The position numbers were made by a program, and so were the translations under genes. From Neiella litorisoli (GTDB lineage: Bacteria; Pseudomonadota; Gammaproteobacteria; Enterobacterales; Neiellaceae), in contig NZ_JACXAF010000025.1 of the NCBI RefSeq assembly GCF_014773395.1, positions 1 to 64,000 of the forward strand: a stretch of DNA of 64,000 bases, written 5' to 3'. Each line of letters begins with the position of its first letter. Position 1 is the first letter of the stretch. The notes beneath the pieces are model-generated. The model was given only the letters and a program-made list of their open reading frames with translations. It did no database searches and was not told the origin of the DNA. Shown here in pieces: positions 29,813-38,148 of the stretch.

Positions 29813-30715
29813 TTAAGGTTGGAGGTTTGTTTTCAATAAATACGGCAGATCGCGTTGGTAAGTGCCTGGCTCTAAATTGGTGTTTTCTAGATAAAACACC
29901 AGACGCTCAGAGGCGGTGAATAGATTCACCGAGCGCTCGAAATGTTTACGCAGTAGCTTTTCGACTTCGCCTGCCGAATCGAGCCGCTTTAAACCCACTT
30001 CCAAACGCTCGGCCAATTCAGGCCGCTTTGGTGTGACATGAAAATACATCGGTAGGTAAGTGTAAATGGCAATGTTATCGACCAGTTCAATGTTGCTGTT
30101 GGGGTCGGCAAGTACGTCTTGCTCCAGCACTGCTTCTCGAATACTCCTCATTAGAATATCGAAGCGGTTGGCTTGAAGCATTCGGGGCAAGGTTGAGTAT
30201 TCGTAAGACTTGGTCACTTTAAAACCATGGTCTTGCAATATTTTGGCTGTTGACCAGCCCTGCCCCTGACCAAACTTAAATTGTTTCAGCTGATCAATTG
30301 AGCGCACTTGCGCCAGTACTTCGGCCCGCTCTTTGGTGGCATAAAACACCCGCAAGCTGCTCAAGCCTTTATTGATTGGAAATGGCACCGTGATGACGTG
30401 GGGCTTCCACGACTCTTTGACGTTTGATGCCGCTATGTGGAGTGACTCGCCTCGCTCCAACTCGGTTGCAATGCGCTTGCTCAGCATGACCACAGTGGGT
30501 GACACCAGTTGGTAATCGCCGAAGTCTGCTCTGGTTATTTCCAGTGCCGCATTGAGCAATTCGAAGTTATAGACATCAATCAAATCCTGCTTGCTGACCG
30601 GATTTGCAATAATCGTCTCAACGGTTGCTAAGACCGGAGTGGTCGCTAGTACACTAACCCACAACAGCAGTAACTTAATGAATTTCAGCGCGACGCCAAA
30701 ACAATGCGAAGTCAA
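29813..30715 (-). CDS. Periplasmic substrate-binding-like protein (SBP family 3 type)
   Basis: 300 residues. A Sec signal peptide (FIKLLLLWVSVLATTPVLA) is followed by a two-lobed binding-protein pattern, with segments such as VRSIDQLKQFKFGQGQGWS and LQANRFDILMRSIREA typical of the amino-acid-type SBP_bac_3 fold. The start is TTG with GGGAG 7-8 bp upstream; no ATG exists in the signal-peptide region. No permease or ATPase gene is nearby, so it is an orphan and could be a sensor-like or scavenging protein rather than part of an ABC importer. The ligand is unknown. Confidence 0.72.
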   Translation of the reverse strand: MTSHCFGVALKFIKLLLLWVSVLATTPVLATVETIIANPVSKQDLIDVYNFELLNAALEITRADFGDYQLVSPTVVMLSKRIATELERGESLHIAASNVKESWKPHVITVPFPINKGLSSLRVFYATKERAEVLAQVRSIDQLKQFKFGQGQGWSTAKILQDHGFKVTKSYEYSTLPRMLQANRFDILMRSIREAVLEQDVLADPNSNIELVDNIAIYTYLPMYFHVTPKRPELAERLEVGLKRLDSAGEVEKLLRKHFERSVNLFTASERLVFYLENTNLEPGTYQRDLPYLLKTNLQP

Positions 30716-30942
30716 AGGCTAACTCCCAGATGCTCACAAAACTCCTCACCTCTTCATGGTAAATGACCTGTGACTATTTTGTTGGATTGCTGATCGAATC
30801 TGTGAGACACAATAACCAATCCCCTAAGGCTTTGGTTGTTGCAGAACGAAAATAACCAGACATAGCGCCTCATATTGTTGCCTGAGCTGCTAGGATCCTG
30901 TACAAGACGGCCATTCTTAACCAAAGTGGAGCTGGCGGCAGC

Positions 30943-31617
30943 ATGAAGTATCCTATCAACGAAGTTTTTCAGACCATTCAGGGCGAAGGTGTGCATACTG
31001 GCGTGCCTGCACTGTTTGTTCGGTTGCAGGGCTGTCCGGTTGGCTGTGCTTGGTGCGATACCAAACATACTTGGGATGTGGTGCCTAGCGATGAAGTCGA
31101 TAGCAACATCATTGTCAGCAAACAAGTCGATTCGCCGCAGTATACTCAGCTCGACGCTGCCGCGTTACTCGCGTTGTTTGAGCAGCAAGGCTATACCGCC
31201 AGACATGTGGTGATCACCGGTGGTGAGCCGTGTATGTACGATTTAACACCGCTCACAGAGTGCTTAATTAGCAATGGCTATTCAGTGCAGATTGAAACCA
31301 GCGGTACCTATCCGGTGCAGGCGGCAGAGCAGACTTGGGTAACGGTATCTCCGAAAGTTGCGATGCGCGGCGGAATGGAAGTGCTGAGCGAGGCAATGCA
31401 GCGCGCGGATGAAATTAAGCACCCAGTCGCTAGACAACAAGATATCGATAATCTTGATGAACTAATGGCCGCAGCGGAGCTAAATTCTGCGGATGTCTTT
31501 GTTTGCCTCCAGCCCATTAGTCAAAAGGCTCGTGCTACTCGGCTTTGCATGGAAACCTGCATTGCTCGCAACTGGCGCCTGTCGGTTCAAACCCACAAAT
31601 ACATCGGCATCGCTTAA
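30943..31617 (+). CDS. queE: 7-carboxy-7-deazaguanine synthase
   Basis: 224 residues, a radical SAM enzyme that rearranges 6-carboxytetrahydropterin to 7-carboxy-7-deazaguanine in queuosine synthesis. The 4Fe-4S motif is C31xxxC35xxC38 (GCPVGCAWCDTKHTW), and the N-terminus INEVFQTIQGEG binds substrate. The VITGGEP motif is also present. GGAG lies 12 bp upstream of the ATG. It is divergent from the binding-protein gene with a 227-bp gap. Confidence 0.96.
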   Translation: MKYPINEVFQTIQGEGVHTGVPALFVRLQGCPVGCAWCDTKHTWDVVPSDEVDSNIIVSKQVDSPQYTQLDAAALLALFEQQGYTARHVVITGGEPCMYDLTPLTECLISNGYSVQIETSGTYPVQAAEQTWVTVSPKVAMRGGMEVLSEAMQRADEIKHPVARQQDIDNLDELMAAAELNSADVFVCLQPISQKARATRLCMETCIARNWRLSVQTHKYIGIA

Positions 31618-31708
31618 ACGATTGATCTGGCAGCACGGACCAGTCTGATTTGGCGTGACTTCGGGGCCAGTGTGCATATACTTATCCCCGCGCTAAAAGG
31701 GGTTATTT

Positions 31709-32347
31709 ATGCCGGTTATCAAACAATTATTTAAGCAAAACGAAGAATGGGCTGCTCGTACCACCGATGCTGATCCCGATTTCTTCGATAATTTATCAGA
31801 GCAGCAAACGCCCGAATATTTGTGGATTGGTTGCTCTGATTCGCGAGTTCCGGCAAATCAGATTGTCGGTTTGTTACCCGGCGAAGTGTTTGTTCATCGC
31901 AATATTGCCAATGTCGTCGTGCATACCGATTTGAATTGTTTGTCGGTGATTCAATACGCGGTTGAAGTGCTCAAGGTAAAGCACATCATGGTGGTTGGCC
32001 ACTATGGCTGTGGTGGCGTCAAAGCGGCAATGGGCAATGAAACCTTTGGTCTCATCGATAATTGGCTTCGCCATATCAAAGATGTTTATCGTGCTCACAA
32101 AAAGCGAATTGAAGCGGTTGCTGATGAAGAGCAACGTTTTCGTTTGATGTGTGAGTTAAACGTCCGTGAGCAGGTGGCGAACGTTTGTCATACCACCATT
32201 GTGCAAAATGCGTGGCGCAACGGTCAGGACTTATCCGTTCATGGCTGGATTTACGGTATTGATAATGGTCTGATCAAGGACATGAAGGTCACGGTTAGCG
32301 ATCTTGATGGCGTCAGTAGCATTTATTCGATGGACGGCACCATTTAG
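31709..32347 (+). CDS. can: Beta-class carbonic anhydrase
   Basis: 212 residues. It interconverts CO2 and bicarbonate for carboxylation reactions. The zinc ligands and gate fall at exactly the E. coli Can positions: Cys42, Asp44, His98 and Cys101. The SDSR and GHYGCGGV motifs are clear. AAGGGG is 6 bp upstream of the ATG. The end overlaps the convergent yheT gene by 4 bp. Confidence 0.97.
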   Translation: MPVIKQLFKQNEEWAARTTDADPDFFDNLSEQQTPEYLWIGCSDSRVPANQIVGLLPGEVFVHRNIANVVVHTDLNCLSVIQYAVEVLKVKHIMVVGHYGCGGVKAAMGNETFGLIDNWLRHIKDVYRAHKKRIEAVADEEQRFRLMCELNVREQVANVCHTTIVQNAWRNGQDLSVHGWIYGIDNGLIKDMKVTVSDLDGVSSIYSMDGTI

Positions 32348-33312
32348 TCAGCGCGTTTTAGCCACTTTGGCACCGTGTGTTCAAGCCAATAAACCGGTCG
32401 GCGCCAGCTACCGGTAATAAAGCCAACATGTCCTCCATGTTGGCTTAGCAGGTAATTAATATTCTTCGGTAACTCACTGAGTTTAGGGATCACATCCCGA
32501 TTCATAAATGGATCGTCGTTGGCATGGATGATCAGAGTTGGTTGGGTAATGTCGCTCAGGTATTGCTTACCGCTGCATTGACGATAGTAATCATGAGCAT
32601 CTTTGAAGCCATGTAATGGCGCCGTTACGCGATCATCGAATTGCCAAAAGGTGTTCATCTTGCGCAGCTCGGAATCAGAGGGCAGGGCAAACGACTGCCA
32701 GTTCACTTGATGCCGCTTGGCGATCGTTTTAGCAATTAACGATTGCAGCAGGTGACGCTGATAAATACGGGCAGTCCAATGGGTCATTTGGTTGGCACAG
32801 GCGGCTAAATCGAGTGGCGCAGAGATGATCACTGCTTTGTTAATGACACTGTGCTGGCGGTGAGTGCCTAAATAACGCGCCAGCACGTTGCCGCCCAAGC
32901 TAAATCCGACGGCATCAATGGGCTGCGCCGGATACTGTTGCTGTAGCTGTTTGAGGACCGTCTCTAAGTCGCTGATCTCGCCCGAGTGATAGGCACGCTC
33001 TGTGGTATTTGGTGCCTCGCCACAGCCACGAAACTCCATTACCACCGGGGCAAAGCCATGACCGAGCAGGGCGTCAGCCATTCCAACAATGTAATCCGAT
33101 GTCGCCGAGCCTTCTAAACCATGGATTAACAGCACAATACCCGCGTGGGTTTGGTTGGGTTGTTGCAGCCATTGTAACGTCAGCAATTCGCCATCAACCG
33201 CTGGGATCTGTTGCACTAGCCATTGTGCTTTGTGGCGCCGAGGTTTGAGACGTGACCACATGGTTTGTAGATGTCGATTACGTAGCAACAAAGGAGGGCA
33301 AAAAGGATTCAA
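32344..33312 (-). CDS. YheT-family alpha/beta hydrolase
   Basis: 322 residues. The N-terminus NRHLQTMWSRL, the oxyanion segment LLIHGLEGSATSDY and the nucleophile elbow GFSLGGN are characteristic of the YheT/ABHD family. The substrate in bacteria is not established. The start is TTG with GGAG 6 bp upstream, and the only in-frame ATG (codon 18) would remove the conserved N-terminal motif. Confidence 0.85.
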   Translation of the reverse strand: MNPFCPPLLLRNRHLQTMWSRLKPRRHKAQWLVQQIPAVDGELLTLQWLQQPNQTHAGIVLLIHGLEGSATSDYIVGMADALLGHGFAPVVMEFRGCGEAPNTTERAYHSGEISDLETVLKQLQQQYPAQPIDAVGFSLGGNVLARYLGTHRQHSVINKAVIISAPLDLAACANQMTHWTARIYQRHLLQSLIAKTIAKRHQVNWQSFALPSDSELRKMNTFWQFDDRVTAPLHGFKDAHDYYRQCSGKQYLSDITQPTLIIHANDDPFMNRDVIPKLSELPKNINYLLSQHGGHVGFITGSWRRPVYWLEHTVPKWLKRAD

Positions 33313-33483
33313 TATGGGCTCCAGGCTCTAAATACGAGCGATTGCGATTGATGTTAACCAAAAGGCCAAGTGAATCACAGTTATCAGTTCAAAATGTAGA
33401 CGGCAGTTGGAGTCCAAGAGCTGTCGTTGCTATGTTCGCCCTCATGAACTGCTCAGACACTGCCACCAGCTTCTGATAAACCA

Positions 33484-34371
33484 ATGATGCTAAATCCGCC
33501 TCTGTCACCATACAGAAAATTATGGGCTGTCATCGGCTTCGTTGTCGTGTGGCTTAGCTTGCTGCTGGCACAGCCCGAGCCGAGCCAAGTGGTGGCTGAA
33601 CACTATAAATTTTCGCTGCTGGGTGTGTTGGGCGCGATTTTCGCCAACAGTACCGGCGCCGGTGGTGGTGTGGTGTTTATTCCGGCGTTTCATCAGCTTG
33701 GCTTTTCAGAACTCCAGTCCGTTGCAACCAGCTTTGCGATCCAATGTTGTGGCATGAGCGCTGGCGCGCTGACTTGGTTGTATAGCTATCGTCATAATCA
33801 TCGCTCGGAAGCGCAATGGCAAGGTTTGATACCTGCGGTATTGACCTGTGCGGCAGGGGCTGTGGTGGCCTTATTAGCCACTCAGTGGCTGGCCATTGGC
33901 GCGCCGGCAGCGACACATCTTATTTTTAGTGTGTTTTCTGTAGGCCTTGGCGTGGTGACTTTGTATTGCACACTCACCAAGGGAAAGCAAACGGTCGTCT
34001 GTGGTTTGCTGTGGTTCGACTATGTAGCGTTGGCGGCGATTGGTTTGCTTGGTGGCGTGATCACCGCTTGGCTCTCTGTTGGTGTTGGTGAACTGATGGC
34101 GGTTTACCTGATCTTACGAGGCTTCAACGTGAGCATGGCGATAGCAGGCGCAGTGATGGTATCGGCATTGTCGGTGTGGGCAGCAATTCCCCATCATATT
34201 TGGTCCACCAATGCGGTGGCTTGGCAGGTCGTGCTGTTTGCTGGGCCGAGCGCCATCTTAGGTGGCATTATCGCGAGGACCATTGTTGAGTACCTGTCGG
34301 CCAAGATCGTCAAATTGATTTTTTCAGCTTGGGTACTGTTGACTGGGCTGTTTATTCTACTGGCTGCCTAG
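33484..34371 (+). CDS. TauE/SafE (TSUP) family permease
   Basis: 295 residues with about 8-9 membrane helices and two related halves, each with a Gly-rich helix (ANSTGAGGGVVFIP and GGVITAWLSVGVGE). TSUP proteins export or import sulfite, sulfonates, thiosulfate and related organic anions. The specific substrate cannot be given. Two adjacent ATGs (33484, 33487) are possible starts. It stands alone. The 170 bp before it hold no clear promoter. Confidence 0.82.
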   Translation: MMLNPPLSPYRKLWAVIGFVVVWLSLLLAQPEPSQVVAEHYKFSLLGVLGAIFANSTGAGGGVVFIPAFHQLGFSELQSVATSFAIQCCGMSAGALTWLYSYRHNHRSEAQWQGLIPAVLTCAAGAVVALLATQWLAIGAPAATHLIFSVFSVGLGVVTLYCTLTKGKQTVVCGLLWFDYVALAAIGLLGGVITAWLSVGVGELMAVYLILRGFNVSMAIAGAVMVSALSVWAAIPHHIWSTNAVAWQVVLFAGPSAILGGIIARTIVEYLSAKIVKLIFSAWVLLTGLFILLAA

Positions 34372-34466
34372 GTCGCTATCGTCAAGCCGACTTTGTTTGC
34401 CGAACCGGATTGCTTTAAAATCCGCCTGCAATGTTGCTTTATCCAGTTTTGACGGCGAGAACCACG

Positions 34467-34910
34467 ATGGCGAAACAAAAATTCAGTGCTCAGATAGTGA
34501 GTGCTGGGATCTACGATGGCTTTGATGCCAACAGCAAAGCGCTGCCGAAAATCAAATCATTTACTCGCCATATTGTCGCTGAGCTCGACTTGGAGTTTGG
34601 CCTGATCGTCAACATTAAAAAGGCCAAAGGGCAACAAATTCACTGGTGCATTGAACACCCTAATCTGGTTGATGACGAGGGTTTGGTGATGGCGCCGTTT
34701 GAAGGTGATGAGTATGTTGCTGACAACGACTGGCAGTTTTATCTCGGTGATTGCATTTGGGCACCGGTCGATAACAAAGGTGGCGACTGGCGGATGACCA
34801 TTGAATTGGCTGGGCAGCTGATTGTTGATGAGACCTTTGATATTGAAGTCGATGAATATCAAGTGCTTAACGATGATAGTTTTTGGTTAGGTCGGCGCCG
34901 CAAGCAGTAG
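34467..34910 (+). CDS. DUF3859-like hypothetical protein
   Basis: 147 residues from the ATG at 34467 (MAKQKFSAQIVSAGIYDGF); an upstream in-frame ATG (34431) is less likely. There is no signal peptide or membrane segment. The beta-rich pattern, with an early VSAGIYDGFDANSK and later FGLIVNI, GDCIWAPV and GDWRMTIELAGQLIVDETF, resembles DUF3859 domain proteins. Function is unknown. It ends at a bidirectional terminator shared with gloA. Confidence 0.65.
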   Translation: MAKQKFSAQIVSAGIYDGFDANSKALPKIKSFTRHIVAELDLEFGLIVNIKKAKGQQIHWCIEHPNLVDDEGLVMAPFEGDEYVADNDWQFYLGDCIWAPVDNKGGDWRMTIELAGQLIVDETFDIEVDEYQVLNDDSFWLGRRRKQ

Positions 34911-34920
34911 CAGCCCGCAA

Positions 34921-34944
34921 AAAAAGCGCCGATTGGCGCTTTTT
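34921..34944. terminator. Bidirectional terminator between DUF3859-like gene and gloA
   Basis: A perfect 10-bp stem (aaaaagcgcc / ggcgcttttt) with a GATT loop between convergent stops. Confidence 0.92.
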
Positions 34945-34966
34945 CAACATGGGTGAAGGGTTGCGA

Positions 34967-35371
34967 TTAACCCAAACCTTTGGTCATGTTTTTATTTTGG
35001 ATGAGTTCGAGCTTGTAACCATCCGGATCTTCAACAAAAGCGATTTCAGTGGTGCCACCTTTGACTGGGCCAGGCTCGCGAGTAATGGTGCCGCCAGCAG
35101 CACGGATCGCATCACAAGTGGCATAAACATCGTCTACCCCAATGGCGATATGGCCGAATGCATTGCCGTGCTCGTAACTGTCAGTGCCCCAGTTGTAAGT
35201 TAACTCAATCACGGCACCTTCACTTTCATCACCGTAGCCAACAAAAGCCAGAGTGTATTCATACTGCTTGTTTTCATTGGTACGGAGCAGCTTCATGCCC
35301 ATTACTTGGGTGTAAAAATCGATGGCGCGTTGCAGATCGCCAACTCGGATCATGGTGTGTAGTACTCGCAC
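34967..35371 (-). CDS. gloA: Lactoylglutathione lyase (glyoxalase I)
   Basis: 134 residues, essentially E. coli GloA in length and start ([21 protein letters not shown]). It detoxifies methylglyoxal with glutathione. The Ni2+ ligands are at the same positions as in E. coli: His5, Glu56, His74 and Glu122. The start codon is GTG with AAGGAG 5-6 bp upstream, and an internal ATG at codon 7 would delete His5. Confidence 0.97.
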   Translation of the reverse strand: MRVLHTMIRVGDLQRAIDFYTQVMGMKLLRTNENKQYEYTLAFVGYGDESEGAVIELTYNWGTDSYEHGNAFGHIAIGVDDVYATCDAIRAAGGTITREPGPVKGGTTEIAFVEDPDGYKLELIQNKNMTKGLG

Positions 35372-35533
35372 AATGGCTCCTTAATATTGCCAATATCGTT
35401 GTTAGAATGAGGGGCCGCTCGTTTCAGCCGCCGAAGTTGATTTATTATCTATCGATGGCGTGGCACTGACAACCGTGCTTATACCTCGATATCTGGTATA
35501 ACGTATCATCACTCGTTTGCAATCAGAGATCCC

Positions 35534-36583
35534 ATGCCACTTAGCCCGCAACAACAAGACGCCATTTGTCAGGCATCAAACTGTCGTCAAATTGAGGATG
35601 TCGCGCTTATTCAATCGTTGTGGGCAGAGCAGGGCGAGCTGGTCCGGCTCATCTTACAACCGAATGGTGGCGATAACACCGCGAGGCAAACTCTGATCGT
35701 CAAACAGATCCATTTTCAGTCTGCGGTTAATCATCCGCGGGGCTGGAACACTCAGCGCTCCGACCAGCGTAAGCGTCAGTCCTACGAAGTTGAATTGCAT
35801 TGGTATCGTCATTTTGCTGCGCTCGCGCAGCAGGCCGCAGCGATGCCGTCATTGATATACTCGGAGCTGACGGATAACGGCGCCTTGTTAGTGATGGAAG
35901 ATTTGGCGTCTGATTTTCCAATTCGCTTCACTCAAGGTCGAGACGACCGCCCAGATCAGTGCCAGATTGAAAGCTGCATCCGTTGGCTGGCAGCATTCCA
36001 TGGACAATTTATTCATCATGCAGAGCAGTCACCACTAGCCAGCAAGTTATCTTACCTATGGCCAATTGGCGGTTATTGGCACCTACAGACCCGCCCCGAT
36101 GAATATCAGGCGATGGCCGTTGGCCCCTTGAAACAAGCGGCGAAGCACCTAGATGCGCTGCTGCAGCAATGCCCCTATCAAACCTTGAATCACGGCGATG
36201 CCAAGCTGGCTAATTTTTGTTTTGCTGAAACAGGCCGCTCGGTCGCGGCAGTTGATTACCAATACGTGGGTGTCGGCCCTGGGGTAAAAGACTTGATGTT
36301 GCTGCTCAGCAGTGTCATGCCCGATGAGCGATTGTTGGCCGAAGCGGATGGCTTAGTCGATTACTACTTTGAGCAGTTGCAGAGCGAGTTGCAGGCCAAG
36401 CAACCAGCAATTGATGGCGCAGATGTGGTGCGCCACTGGCGGTCGCTTTATGCCGTTGCTTGGGCTGACTTCCATCGCTTTTTGGCTGGCTGGAGCCCTA
36501 AGCATTGGAAAATGGGTAAGTATTGCCAACAACAAACCGAGCGGGCATTGATTATGGTTAATGGTGCGGTAGAGCAACAATGA
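35534..36583 (+). CDS. Protein-kinase-like small-molecule phosphotransferase (EcKinase/APH-like)
   Basis: 349 residues with the kinase-like fold shared by aminoglycoside, choline and ecdysteroid kinases. The catalytic loop is LNHGDAKLANFCF (His220-Gly-Asp222, Asn227), and the metal-binding Asp241 lies in AVDYQYVG. The N-lobe lysine is probably in LIVKQIHF. The substrate is unknown. It overlaps the next gene by 4 bp (ATGA), so the two products probably act on related phosphorylated metabolites. Fructosamine kinase was considered but the motifs fit the broader EcKinase/DUF1679 group better. Confidence 0.72.
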   Translation: MPLSPQQQDAICQASNCRQIEDVALIQSLWAEQGELVRLILQPNGGDNTARQTLIVKQIHFQSAVNHPRGWNTQRSDQRKRQSYEVELHWYRHFAALAQQAAAMPSLIYSELTDNGALLVMEDLASDFPIRFTQGRDDRPDQCQIESCIRWLAAFHGQFIHHAEQSPLASKLSYLWPIGGYWHLQTRPDEYQAMAVGPLKQAAKHLDALLQQCPYQTLNHGDAKLANFCFAETGRSVAAVDYQYVGVGPGVKDLMLLLSSVMPDERLLAEADGLVDYYFEQLQSELQAKQPAIDGADVVRHWRSLYAVAWADFHRFLAGWSPKHWKMGKYCQQQTERALIMVNGAVEQQ

Positions 36584-37512
36584 TGAATCGCCAGCAGCTT
36601 CAGCAATTGATGACAGTTGCGACTGATGCCGCCTATCAAGCGGGCCAGTATATTGCCAATGTTGACCGCCGCTCCATTGCAGTGATGACCAAAGCAGAGG
36701 GCTACAGTGCGGCGTCTCAAGTAGTCACCCAAGTTGACCTCACTTGTGAAGCGATGATCTTGAAAGCTTTGCAACCTTCAATGGCGGCGTTTGATATTGC
36801 TTTTCTCGGCGAAGAAAGCGCATCTGATTATGCCATCGCTGAACACCCAAGATTGTCCAAGCCCTATTTTTGGTGTGTCGATCCCCTTGATGGCACTTTG
36901 CCCTTTACCGAAAACGTGCCGGGCTATGCGGTATCGATTGCTTTGGTCAGCCGCAATGGTGAGCCCTTGTTGGGGGTTGTTTACGATCCGGTGAGCGCCA
37001 CTTTGTATCAAGGCATGAACCCTGCTGTTGCGCTAGGAGAGCCGGCATTATTGCTACGGCAAAGAAAGACTTGGCGGTTGGCGAAAGAGCAAGCGCAGCA
37101 ACCGCTCAGCGTGTTCTTTGACCGCAGCTTTACTGCTCAAGACGAATTCCCAGCAATTAAAGGCGCCATGAGCGACATCGCTGCAGCGTTGGGCTATGCC
37201 GGGATTAAGTGTTTTGATCAAGCCGGCTCGGTGATGAATGCGGTCAATATGCTGGAGCGAGCGCCAGCTTGCTACTTCAAATTTCCACGTGCTAAACCCG
37301 GCGGCGGCAGCTTGTGGGATGTCGCAGCTACCGCAGCATTAGCGAGTGCTGGTGGTGCTTGGGTTTCCGATATGGATGGCCAGCCACTCCAACTCAATGC
37401 CTCCGATACCTTGCTAATGAATCGTCGCGGCGCTTTGTATGCCAGCAATGAAGCGATAGCGCGGCAGGTCATGCTGGTTTATCAGCAACACCGTCAATCA
37501 GCGGCCAAATGA
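36580..37512 (+). CDS. Inositol monophosphatase/CysQ-family phosphatase
   Basis: 310 residues. The metal-binding motifs of the lithium-sensitive phosphatase superfamily are present: GEES (about residues 77-80), DPLDGT (101-106) and LWDVAAT near the C-terminus. Family members dephosphorylate inositol phosphate, PAP or sugar bisphosphates. The sequence between the motifs is not clearly SuhB or CysQ. It is coupled to the upstream kinase gene through an ATGA overlap. Its 3' end overlaps the convergent AhpD-like gene by 15 bp. Confidence 0.82.
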   Translation: MMNRQQLQQLMTVATDAAYQAGQYIANVDRRSIAVMTKAEGYSAASQVVTQVDLTCEAMILKALQPSMAAFDIAFLGEESASDYAIAEHPRLSKPYFWCVDPLDGTLPFTENVPGYAVSIALVSRNGEPLLGVVYDPVSATLYQGMNPAVALGEPALLLRQRKTWRLAKEQAQQPLSVFFDRSFTAQDEFPAIKGAMSDIAAALGYAGIKCFDQAGSVMNAVNMLERAPACYFKFPRAKPGGGSLWDVAATAALASAGGAWVSDMDGQPLQLNASDTLLMNRRGALYASNEAIARQVMLVYQQHRQSAAK

Positions 37513-37833
37513 CTCAAGGTCGATGTTGTAGTCTGCGACTACTTGCTGCATTTGCAGTTTCTTTTGGCCGGCGGCAACTGCCATTACCTTGGCGGTGACA
37601 TCCTCGATCTCGCCTTTGCTAATGCCTGTTTTTTGGGCTTGTCCTAAATAGTAGTTCGTGCAGGGAGAGCAATTCATCGCCATCGCGGCAGCAAGTCCAA
37701 CAAGCAGTTCTGTTTTGCTATCTAAATGTTCATTGTTGTGCGTGGAGTGATAGAAATCTTGGTAAGGCTTTTGGTGTTTTCCGAGCATATCAGCTCCATC
37801 TTCAAGCAAAGGAATAATGTCGATAGGCACCAT
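37498..37833 (-). CDS. Carboxymuconolactone decarboxylase/AhpD-like protein
   Basis: 111 residues, all-alpha CMD/AhpD-type domain. A CxxC pair is visible in AMNCSPCTNYYL, where AhpD has its redox-active cysteines. The usual downstream histidine of the ExxxCxxCxxxH motif is not in place (Tyr-Tyr instead). Members act as thiol peroxidase partners or in unknown redox steps. It is a single gene, convergent with the phosphatase gene. Confidence 0.8.
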   Translation of the reverse strand: MVPIDIIPLLEDGADMLGKHQKPYQDFYHSTHNNEHLDSKTELLVGLAAAMAMNCSPCTNYYLGQAQKTGISKGEIEDVTAKVMAVAAGQKKLQMQQVVADYNIDLESFGR

Positions 37834-37870
37834 ATAAACACAAACTCAGTATTCTATTTATGTATTAAAT

Positions 37871-37896
37871 CAACAGGCTCTAGCAATCGCCTGTTG
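37871..37896. other. Inverted repeat in the gap 37834-38148
   Basis: A perfect 8-bp stem (caacaggc / gcctgttg) with a 10-nt loop and no T-run. It lies upstream of the divergent AhpD-like and PhoD-like genes and could be an operator. The rest of the 315-bp gap shows nothing recognisable. Confidence 0.3.
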
Positions 37897-38148
37897 ACTG
37901 GTGTCATCGCATGCTGCTGGCCAAATGCCCATGCAGTGATCATTAAAAATGGCCACAAGCCATAAATGGCGCTTTGACAGTAGTAATTTAGAGCAACAAA
38001 AGTAGTTTTTTAAAGTCGCCAAGCATCCTCAAACGGTAGCTTCACGCTATCGAAAAAATAGCGCGCGTAACCAAAGCTTCACCTCACAACAGCATGAGTG
38101 AGTTAAGTCGTTGCTGCGTGCTTACCTTAACCATTGAGGAATAGTCGA

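Noticed and set aside
33252-33476. 74-codon + strand ORF before the TauE gene
   Set aside because: It overlaps the yheT start region on the other strand and has no ribosome site. The C-terminal half might be a remnant, but nothing recognisable supports a gene.
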